Made by a program: the position numbers and the translations under genes. This document shows, piece after piece, positions 17,370 to 24,328 of a stretch of DNA of 64,000 bases (within the stretch, counting starts at the first letter, position 1; each line of letters opens with the position of its first letter). The DNA comes from Brevundimonas diminuta 470-4. Lineage in GTDB: Bacteria > Pseudomonadota > Alphaproteobacteria > Caulobacterales > Caulobacteraceae. Below the pieces are notes generated by a model. It was not told where the DNA came from. It made no database searches and worked only from the letters and a program-made list of their open reading frames with translations. The stretch is from NCBI GenBank assembly GCA_000318405.1, contig KB291743.1, positions 35,478 to 99,477 of the forward strand, given 5' to 3'.

Positions 17370-19369
17370 GCAGCGAACCGCATATCTTCTTTTCCGATGT
17401 GAACGAGCGCCAGGGCTCCTTCCTGCGGCGCACCATGCTGATGGGCGGGGCGACGACGCTGGGCGGTCTGGCCCTGGTCGGGCGGCTGGCGCATCTGCAG
17501 CTGTTCAAGTCCGAAGAGTTCGCCACCCTGGCGACCCGCAATCAGTTCAACTTCCGTCAGGTGCCCCCGCCGCGGGGCCTGATCAAGGACCGCAACGGCG
17601 TGGTCATCGCCGGCAACCGGCCTAGCTTCCGCGTGCTGGTCGTGCGCGACGAGACCAAGGACCTGGACCAGACGCTGGACCTGCTGGGTCAACTGCTGCC
17701 CGACACGCTGGAGCGGCGACGGACCATCATCCGCGAGGTCAACGCCGCGCCGCGATTCTCGCCCGTTCCGGTCAAGAGCGACCTGACGTGGGAAGAGTTC
17801 TCCAAGGTCAATCTGCACGCGGCCGAGCTGCCCGGCGTCATGGCTGACATGAACGAGGCCCGCTACTATCCGCACGGCGGCGCCTACGCCCATGTGGTCG
17901 GCTATGTGGCCAAGGTGTCGGATCGCGACGTCAAGGCGATCCGCGACAAGGGCGAGCAGCCGCCCGCCATCCTGTTCAACCCCGGTTTCCGCATCGGCCG
18001 TCAGGGCATTGAGCGCTCGCTGGATCTGGATCTGCGCGGCGTCGAAGGCGGCAAGCGGGTCGAGGTCAATGCGCGCGGCCGCGTCGTGGCCGAGGACATC
18101 GCCGGATCGCGTCCGGCGGTGCAGGGCTCAGAGGTCGTGCTGACGCTGGACAACGACGTCCAGCAGCGGGCGCTCGAAGTCTTCGGCGAAGAGGCCGGAA
18201 GCATGGTGGTCATGGATGTGCGCAACGGCGACATCTTGGCGATGGTGTCGTCGCCGTCGTTCGATCCGAACCTGTTCGTGTCGGGGGTGCCGTCCCGGAT
18301 TTATCGCGCCCTGGCCGACTATGAACGCCGTCCCCTGCTGGATAAGGCGCTGAGCGGCACCTTTGCGCCGGGCTCCACCTTCAAGCCGGTCGTGGGGCTG
18401 GCGGCGATGAAGCGGGGGCTGGACCCGTCGCGGCGCATCTTCTGCGGCGGCAGCTTCTTTCTGGGGCGGCGGTTCGCCTGTCTGGGGCGACACGGCGCGC
18501 TGGATTTGCGCGGGGCCATCAAGGCGTCGTGCAACGTCTACTTCATGACCCTGGCGACCGAGATGGGGCCGGACGCCATCGCCGAGACGGCGCGGGATCT
18601 GGGCTTTGGACAGACTTTCGATATCGGCATCGGCGGCCAGAAGGCCGGACTGGTGCCGGACCGCGAGTGGCGCCGCAAGAATCCGGTGCGCGGCGACACG
18701 AAATGGTATCCGGGCGAGAACCCCAGCTATGGCATCGGCCAGGGCGCGCTGACGGTGAACGCCCTGCAACTGGCCGTCTATACGGCGCGGGTGGCCAACG
18801 GCCGCAAGGCGGTGACGCCGCGCCTGATCAAGTCGATCGGCGGGGTGGAGCAGGGCGGCAGCGCCTTCGCCGATCTGCCCTATACGCCCGAGATGCTGAA
18901 GGTGTTGCGCGACGGCATGGAGGCGGTGACGGCCGCCGGGGGCACCGGCTTCCGCAACAGCCAGCTGGGGTTGGGCACGGTCAAGATGGCGGGCAAGACC
19001 GGCACGGCCCAGGCGCGCAACTATGGCTCCGGGTCGCGCAAGGGGGCGGGCCGCCCGTGGGACCAGAAGGACCACAACCTTTTCGTGGCCTATGCGCCGA
19101 CCGACAACCCGCGCTACGCCGTCTCGGTCATCGTCCAGCACGGCGGCCTGGGCGGGGGCACGGCCGGGGCGCCGCGCGCGCGCGAAGCGATGAAGGTGGC
19201 CCTGCTCAAGGATCCTGAGATCCGCGCCCGCATCGAATCGGCCGGTTTCGAGGCTCAGGAAGACGCGGGCGTCCGCGAGGCCGAGGCCAGAGGCGAGCCC
19301 ATCGACAACGGCGATGCCGACGCAGGCGCCGCCGTCGCCCCGCCGCCGCTGACGGAGCCCGGACAATGA
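17366..19369 (+). CDS. mrdA: penicillin-binding protein 2 (elongation transpeptidase)
   Basis: PBP2 crosslinks lateral-wall peptidoglycan together with RodA. It has one N-terminal membrane anchor (about 23-45), a pedestal/dimerisation domain (about 60-240) and a C-terminal transpeptidase domain. Catalytic motifs are S337-TFK (GTFAPGSTFKP), S388-C-N (KASCNVYF) and K544-T-G (MAGKTGTAQ). The 667 residues include an acidic Ala-rich tail after about 620. ATGA overlaps at both ends join it to mreD and rodA. It is the expected target of mecillinam-type beta-lactams. Confidence 0.97.
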   Translation: MSSEPHIFFSDVNERQGSFLRRTMLMGGATTLGGLALVGRLAHLQLFKSEEFATLATRNQFNFRQVPPPRGLIKDRNGVVIAGNRPSFRVLVVRDETKDLDQTLDLLGQLLPDTLERRRTIIREVNAAPRFSPVPVKSDLTWEEFSKVNLHAAELPGVMADMNEARYYPHGGAYAHVVGYVAKVSDRDVKAIRDKGEQPPAILFNPGFRIGRQGIERSLDLDLRGVEGGKRVEVNARGRVVAEDIAGSRPAVQGSEVVLTLDNDVQQRALEVFGEEAGSMVVMDVRNGDILAMVSSPSFDPNLFVSGVPSRIYRALADYERRPLLDKALSGTFAPGSTFKPVVGLAAMKRGLDPSRRIFCGGSFFLGRRFACLGRHGALDLRGAIKASCNVYFMTLATEMGPDAIAETARDLGFGQTFDIGIGGQKAGLVPDREWRRKNPVRGDTKWYPGENPSYGIGQGALTVNALQLAVYTARVANGRKAVTPRLIKSIGGVEQGGSAFADLPYTPEMLKVLRDGMEAVTAAGGTGFRNSQLGLGTVKMAGKTGTAQARNYGSGSRKGAGRPWDQKDHNLFVAYAPTDNPRYAVSVIVQHGGLGGGTAGAPRAREAMKVALLKDPEIRARIESAGFEAQEDAGVREAEARGEPIDNGDADAGAAVAPPPLTEPGQ

Positions 19370-20523
19370 CCGCTTCCGCCCTGACCCGCCCCGGCGAACG
19401 CGATCGCCTGTCCACCAAGTTCGCAGAGCTGGACTGGCGCATCATCGGCCTGCTGTGCATCCTGGCCGGGATCGGCACGGCCATGCTCTATTCGATTGCG
19501 GGCGGCCACTGGCAGCCGTGGGCGGCCAAGCATCTGATCCGTTTCGGGGTCCTGCTGGCGGGCATGATCGGCCTGGCCATGGTCCACCCGAAGTGGTGGT
19601 TCCACGCGGCCTATCCCGTCTATGGCGTCCTGCTGTTTATGGTGATGCTGGTTGAGTTCACGCCGCTGGGGTACGTGGCGGGCGGCGCCAAGAACTGGCT
19701 GCACCTGGGCTTCATCCGCATCCAGCCGGCCGAGTTCGTCAAGATCGGCCTCGTGCTGGCCTTGGCGCGCTGGTATCACGGACATTCGGCGCAGGACGCG
19801 CGCTGGTCGTGGAAGCTGTTGTTTCCGGCCGGGATTATCGGCGTTCCCTTCATCCTGGTGGCCAAGCAGCCGGACCTCGGCTCGGCCATGATCATCGGCC
19901 TGACCGGGGCGGTGATGATGTTCATGGCGGGGTTGAGCTGGCGCGTGATCGGCGCTGGCGTCGCCGCCGCCGTGGCGGTCATCCCGCCTTTCGTCATGTT
20001 CGGCATGCATGATTATCAGCGTAACCGGGTCCTGACCTTCCTGAACCCGGAAGCCGACCCGTCGGGCACGGGCTACAACATCATCCAGTCCAAGATCGCC
20101 CTGGGGTCGGGGGGATTGATGGGCAAGGGTTATGGTCTGGGCAGTCAGAGCCAGCTGGAATTCCTGCCGGAGCGCCACACGGACTTCATCTTTTCGACGG
20201 TGTCGGAAGAGTTCGGCTTCATCGGCTCCTTCACCGTCATCGCCTGTTATGTGGCGCTGATCCTGATTTCGTTGCGGATCGCGGCGCTGTCGCACAGTCA
20301 TTTCGGTCGTTTGAGCGCGGCGGGCATGACGGCCTTCGTGGCCCTGTTCGTGCTCATCAACGGGGCGATGGTGATGGGGCTGGCGCCCGTCGTCGGCGTA
20401 CCCATGCCGATGCTGTCCTATGGCGGGTCGTCGATGATGACGGTGATGGTCGGCTTCGGCCTGATCCTGTCGACGCGCGTGCACCGCTATGTCGAACTGC
20501 CGAAGGGACAGGGGCTGTTCTGA
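19366..20523 (+). CDS. rodA: peptidoglycan glycosyltransferase RodA (SEDS family)
   Basis: RodA polymerises lipid II into glycan strands in the inner membrane as the partner of PBP2. The 385 residues give about ten membrane helices with the SEDS signatures WLHLGFIRIQPAEFVKIGL and KQPDLGSAMI (containing the essential Asp). The C-terminal region has the motif FIFSTVSEEFGFIGS, followed by PMPMLSYGGSSMMTVM. It overlaps mrdA by ATGA and ends the elongasome operon; the next gene follows after 26 bases. Confidence 0.97.
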   Translation: MTASALTRPGERDRLSTKFAELDWRIIGLLCILAGIGTAMLYSIAGGHWQPWAAKHLIRFGVLLAGMIGLAMVHPKWWFHAAYPVYGVLLFMVMLVEFTPLGYVAGGAKNWLHLGFIRIQPAEFVKIGLVLALARWYHGHSAQDARWSWKLLFPAGIIGVPFILVAKQPDLGSAMIIGLTGAVMMFMAGLSWRVIGAGVAAAVAVIPPFVMFGMHDYQRNRVLTFLNPEADPSGTGYNIIQSKIALGSGGLMGKGYGLGSQSQLEFLPERHTDFIFSTVSEEFGFIGSFTVIACYVALILISLRIAALSHSHFGRLSAAGMTAFVALFVLINGAMVMGLAPVVGVPMPMLSYGGSSMMTVMVGFGLILSTRVHRYVELPKGQGLF

Positions 20524-20549
20524 CCGCTCCTGCGCGCTAGGTTTGCGGC

Positions 20550-21038
20550 ATGACTGAAGACAAGCCCGAAATCCAAGCCGCCCCCGAAGCGCCCAAGGCC
20601 GACCCCGCCATGTTCTCGGACTGCGGCGACACGCCCTGTCCGCAGCCTGTGCTGGCGGACCCCCAGAACGAGGCGGCCGTCCTCGCCGAGGGCGTTCGGA
20701 TGCGGGACAATCCGGCGGAATGGGCCTTTGTCCGCCTGTCCAAGCTGATCGAGGAATTCGAGGCCAATCTCGACAAGGACGAAGAGATCGGCGCGCGCGT
20801 CGTCGGCCTGCCGGGAGACGGTACCATGCAGATCGTGGACGTGGGCTTCTGGGGACCCGATCTCATCATGTTCTTCGGCCGCAACGCCGACGGCAAGCCG
20901 GTGCGTCTGATCCAGCACTACAGCCAGATCAATGTGGTGCTGAGCGCGGTGAAAAAGCCGGAGGAGCGCGAGGCGCGCCGCATCGGCTTCCAGCTCAACG
21001 AGATGGTTCAGAAGACCAGTCCGAAACCGGGGGGCTGA
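20550..21038 (+). CDS. DUF6173-like conserved hypothetical protein
   Basis: This cytoplasmic protein of 162 residues has a low-complexity N terminus (1-50) followed by a conserved core: FVRLSKLIEEFEANLDKDEE, VDVGFWGPDLIMFFGR and GKPVRLIQHYSQINVVLSAV. The core resembles the DUF6173 family as I remember it; no function is known for that family. It follows rodA by 26 bases and is convergent with the aminopeptidase gene. I infer no cell-wall role from position alone. Confidence 0.65.
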   Translation: MTEDKPEIQAAPEAPKADPAMFSDCGDTPCPQPVLADPQNEAAVLAEGVRMRDNPAEWAFVRLSKLIEEFEANLDKDEEIGARVVGLPGDGTMQIVDVGFWGPDLIMFFGRNADGKPVRLIQHYSQINVVLSAVKKPEEREARRIGFQLNEMVQKTSPKPGG

Positions 21039-21068
21039 TCGCGTCGCGCGACACAGCCGTCCGACGGC

Positions 21069-22040
21069 TTAAAGCGCCGCCGCCCAGTCGGTGGCGCGGA
21101 TCAGGCTGTCGATGATGCCCGGCTCGGTCGAGGCGTGGCCGGCGTCGCCGATGATGTCCAGCTTGGCCTCGGGCCAGGCGCGGTGCAGGGACCAGGCGCC
21201 CGAGATCGGCGTCACCACGTCAAAGCGCCCCTGCGCGATCCAGCAGGGGATGTGGCGGATGGCCCCGATGTTGTCGAGGATCCAGTTCTCGCTGTCCATG
21301 AAGCCGCCGTTGGTGAAATACCAATTCTCGATCCGGGCGAAGGCGACGGCGAACTCTGGATCGGCGAACTTGTCCGGTTTGCCCGACGGCCCCTGGATGC
21401 TGACGGTCTCGCCTTCCCAGGTGGCCCAGGCGACGGCGCAGCGGTCGCGTTCCTCGATATCGTCGCCGGTCAGGCGCTTGTAATAGGCGGCCATCAGGTC
21501 GCCGCGCTCGGCCTGCGGGATCGGGGCCAGGAAGCGTTCCCAGGCGTCCGGGAAGATCATCGAGGCGCCGTCCTGATAGAACCAGTGCAGTTCTTTTTTG
21601 GTCAGCAGGAAGATGCCGCGCAGCACCAGCGCCAGACAGCGATCCGGGTGCTTGATGGCGTAGGTCATCGACAGGGTCGAACCCCACGACCCGCCGAACA
21701 CAACCCATTTGTCGATGCCCAGCTTCTCGCGCAGGCGCTCGATGTCGGCGACGAGGTCCCAGGTTGTATTGTCTTCCAGCGATGCGTTGGGCCGCGACAG
21801 GCCGCAGCCGCGCTGGTCGAACATGACGATGCGGTATTTGGCCGGATCGAAATAGCGGCGCATCCCCGGATTGACCGCCCCGCCGGGGCCGCCGTGCAGG
21901 ACGATGACCGGCACGCCGTGCGGATTGCCGCTTTCCTCGTAATAGATCTCGTGGACGCTGTCGGTCGGCATCCAGCCTGAGGCGTAGGCTTCGATCTCGG
22001 GATAGAGGTCGCGGCGGGGCGTTTCGTTCACGGCAAACAT
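21069..22040 (-). CDS. pip: prolyl aminopeptidase (proline iminopeptidase)
   Basis: This alpha/beta-hydrolase of peptidase family S33 removes N-terminal proline from peptides. The 323 residues show the oxyanion motif VLHGGPGGAVNPGMRRYFDP, nucleophile elbow GGSWGSTLS, the catalytic Asp in GRFDVVTP and His in DAGHAST. DQRGCGLSRP and NTTWDLVADIERLRE are diagnostic for this family. Cytoplasmic; no signal peptide. The DUF423 gene lies 24 bases upstream on the same strand. Confidence 0.93.
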   Translation of the reverse strand: MFAVNETPRRDLYPEIEAYASGWMPTDSVHEIYYEESGNPHGVPVIVLHGGPGGAVNPGMRRYFDPAKYRIVMFDQRGCGLSRPNASLEDNTTWDLVADIERLREKLGIDKWVVFGGSWGSTLSMTYAIKHPDRCLALVLRGIFLLTKKELHWFYQDGASMIFPDAWERFLAPIPQAERGDLMAAYYKRLTGDDIEERDRCAVAWATWEGETVSIQGPSGKPDKFADPEFAVAFARIENWYFTNGGFMDSENWILDNIGAIRHIPCWIAQGRFDVVTPISGAWSLHRAWPEAKLDIIGDAGHASTEPGIIDSLIRATDWAAAL

Positions 22041-22064
22041 GCTGGGACCCTGTTCTGCTTGAGA

Positions 22065-22436
22065 TTAGGCGTTGTTGGGCGCGGCTTTGAGAGCGGCGGC
22101 GACGATCAGGCACCAGGCCGCGATCATCATGACCCCGCCGACCGGGGCGACGGCCCCCATGACGGGCAGGCTGAGAAGGCCGATCATGGCCAGGGCCAGA
22201 CAGAAGATCAGCCCTCCGATGCTGGCCAGCCATCCGGCGAGGCGCGCCAGTCCGCCGCCGCCGCTCCACAACGCCAGCGCCACCGCCAGAGCAGCATGAA
22301 CCATCTGATACTGGCCGCCCGTGGTCAGCAGGGTTTTGACAGCGGGCGCTGCGCCGTGGGCCGCGAAGGCGCCCAGCGCCACGGCCATGGCGCCGTTGAA
22401 CCCGGCGAAGACAAGAAGATTGCGATCGGGACTCAT
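22065..22436 (-). CDS. DUF423 family membrane protein
   Basis: This is a 123-residue protein with four membrane segments. It has the DUF423 pattern: GFNGAMAVALGAFAAHG near the N terminus, QYQMVHAALAVALA, and a C-terminal GAVAPVGGVMMIAAWCLIV. Function is unknown for the whole family. It is divergent from the MFS transporter gene, and the two starts are only 48 bases apart, so their promoters must overlap. Confidence 0.85.
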   Translation of the reverse strand: MSPDRNLLVFAGFNGAMAVALGAFAAHGAAPAVKTLLTTGGQYQMVHAALAVALALWSGGGGLARLAGWLASIGGLIFCLALAMIGLLSLPVMGAVAPVGGVMMIAAWCLIVAAALKAAPNNA

Positions 22437-22439
22437 GGC

Positions 22440-22456
22440 TTATGTCTAGACCACAA
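22440..22456. promoter_or_regulatory. HutC-operator-like sequence upstream of the MFS gene
   Basis: This 17-base stretch begins TTATGTCTAGAC and matches the palindrome in the hut promoter (40582-40598) at 14 of 17 positions, including 12 consecutive bases. CTAG-containing sequences are rare in this window. The right half-site is imperfect (ACC instead of ACA). It lies between two divergent starts and overlaps an alternative ATG (22442). Confidence 0.4.
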
Positions 22457-22483
22457 ATCGGGGGAAGTCTGCTATGGCGCGCC

Positions 22484-23653
22484 ATGACTTCCGCCCCGCG
22501 CATGGCCCTGCAATACATCCTGCTGTTCGGCGCCAGCGGGGTGACTCTGCCGTTCGCGGGGCTGTGGTTTCGCAGCCAGGGGCTGAGCGGGGCGCAGATC
22601 GGCGTCCTCTTGGCCATTCCCATGCTCGCGCGGGCGCTGACCGGGCCGCTGATCGCCGTCTGGGCCGACGGCTTTACGCATCGACGTACGCCGATCGCCC
22701 TGCTGGGGCTGGCGATGGCGGTCGGCTACGGCGGGGCGGGGCTGGTGCAGGGGATCATCCCCTGGGCCGTTTTCTGGCTGATCGGCGCGACAGCCGCCGC
22801 CGCCTTGATCCCGCTCAGCGACGTGTTGACCCTCAAGGTCGCGGGGCGAGAGGGCTTTCCCTTTTCCTTGCCGCGCGGGTGCGGCTCGGCGGCCTTCGTC
22901 GTCGCCAATGTCGTGATGGGCTGGCTGCTGACGCGGATGTCGGCGGACGTCGTGATCATCTGGGCGGTGACCGCTTCGTTGCTCATCGCCGTGACGGCGT
23001 GGCGCCTTCTTCCGGGCGAGCGGGTGGGCGAGGACGGGCCGCTGTCGGGGTTCGAGCGGTTTCGCGGATTGGGGCGTCTGGCGGCGGACCCGGTGTTCAT
23101 GACCGCCATCTTCGCCGTCGGTGCGGTGCAGGCCGCGCACGCCTTCTACTACGGTTTCTCCGCCATCCTGTGGCGGGCGCAGGGCGTGGCCGAGAACATG
23201 ACGGGCCTGCTGTGGGCCTTTTCCGTCATGGTCGAGATCGGCTTCATGTGGGTGGTCGAGCCGTGGCGCCGCAGGCGGGGGATCGGGCCCTGGTTCATCC
23301 TGGCGCTGGGGGCGGGCGCGGCGGTGCTGCGCTGGACCGTCATGGCTTTTGCGCCGCCGCTGTGGCTGTTGTGGCCGTTGCAGACCCTGCACGCCCTGAC
23401 GTTCGCGGCCACCTATCTGGCGGGCGTGCAGATCGTCGAGCGCCTGTGTCCGCCCGATAGCCATACGGCGGCGCAGACTTTGAGCTCGGCCCTTTCCGCC
23501 GGGGTGCTGATCGGCCTGGCGACCCTGGCCAGCGGGCCGCTGCACGACGCCTTCGGCTCGCGCGCCTATCTCAGCATGGCGGGACTGGCGCTGGTCGGCG
23601 GCGTGACGGGACTGTTGTTGGCGCGACGGCTGGGCGGCTCAGGCCGCGCTTGA
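22484..23653 (+). CDS. major facilitator superfamily transporter, HcaT/LacY-like
   Basis: Twelve-helix secondary transporter of 389 residues. The N terminus (ALQYILLFGASGVTLPFAGLW) and the loop DGFTHRRTPIALLGL are typical of the subgroup containing HcaT and nucleoside/oligosaccharide symporters; LSDVLTLKVAGREGFPF contains the conserved Asp. The substrate is not predictable. An ATG at 22442 would add 14 residues but lies inside the HutC-like site, so I prefer ATG 22484, although no well-spaced Shine-Dalgarno sequence supports either. The 3' end overlaps the convergent neighbour by 15 bases. Confidence 0.8.
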   Translation: MTSAPRMALQYILLFGASGVTLPFAGLWFRSQGLSGAQIGVLLAIPMLARALTGPLIAVWADGFTHRRTPIALLGLAMAVGYGGAGLVQGIIPWAVFWLIGATAAAALIPLSDVLTLKVAGREGFPFSLPRGCGSAAFVVANVVMGWLLTRMSADVVIIWAVTASLLIAVTAWRLLPGERVGEDGPLSGFERFRGLGRLAADPVFMTAIFAVGAVQAAHAFYYGFSAILWRAQGVAENMTGLLWAFSVMVEIGFMWVVEPWRRRRGIGPWFILALGAGAAVLRWTVMAFAPPLWLLWPLQTLHALTFAATYLAGVQIVERLCPPDSHTAAQTLSSALSAGVLIGLATLASGPLHDAFGSRAYLSMAGLALVGGVTGLLLARRLGGSGRA

Positions 23654-24241
23654 GCGGGGCAGGGGCGTCAAATGACGCGCCATCGCCGAGGCGACGGCCT
23701 TGATGGCGGTGCGCATGGCCTCTTCGGTCGCGCCGTCGGGCGCGCGCAGCAGGCCGATGGAGGGCGAGTTCAGGCTGTCCGGCAGGTCGGCGAGGGCGCG
23801 GTATAGGATGTAGCTTCCCGCATCTTCCTCTGCGTCGGACGCGGCGATGGCCGGCAGGCCCGCAGCGGTCAGATCGCGCAGCATCTCGGCGACGGGGGCG
23901 GTGACGCGCGCGACCCCGGGGCCGGTCTCATCCAGACGGCCGGAGTTGTCCAGACGCCGGTTCTCGGCCCGCATCTGAAGTCGGAACGGGCCGGGATGAC
24001 TGGTGCGCCCGATCAGCAGCAGGGCGGCGCAGCCCTGGTCCTTCAGCGCGTCGATCAGGCGGTCGGCGAGGGCCGGGGCGTTGGTATCGCCCGCGATCGG
24101 CTGGGTGCGGGCGCCGGGCGGGCTCCAAGGTTCGCCGGACAGATCCTCGACCAGATCCCATGTCGGATAGTCCGGATTCCACACGCAGATGGCGAGGGCG
24201 GGGCGTCGATCAGGACGGGTGCGGGAATCCGTGTCCACCAA
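23639..24241 (-). CDS. pyroglutamyl-peptidase-like protein lacking the catalytic cysteine
   Basis: A 200-residue soluble protein. I recognise a likely peptidase C15 skeleton: WDLVEDLSGE, then ALLLIGRTSHPGPFRLQMRAENRRLDNSG (compare the GxAxGR...ERxAxN..DN segment), then LPAIAASDAEEDAGSYILYRAL and SIGLLRAP. In true pyroglutamyl peptidases the stretch AG-T-Y-x-C-N carries the nucleophile; here it reads AGSYILYR with no Cys. If the homology is right, the protein is not a peptidase. The family call is tentative. The gene overlaps the MFS transporter gene tail to tail. Confidence 0.6.
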   Translation of the reverse strand: MVDTDSRTRPDRRPALAICVWNPDYPTWDLVEDLSGEPWSPPGARTQPIAGDTNAPALADRLIDALKDQGCAALLLIGRTSHPGPFRLQMRAENRRLDNSGRLDETGPGVARVTAPVAEMLRDLTAAGLPAIAASDAEEDAGSYILYRALADLPDSLNSPSIGLLRAPDGATEEAMRTAIKAVASAMARHLTPLPRSSAA

Positions 24242-24328
24242 GGGGCGTGGCTCCTGTACGTCGGGATGGCGCTAGGTTCGGTCAGCGTGCAGGTAAAAAC
24301 GCCGTGAGGTCAAGTCTGAGCCGATGCG

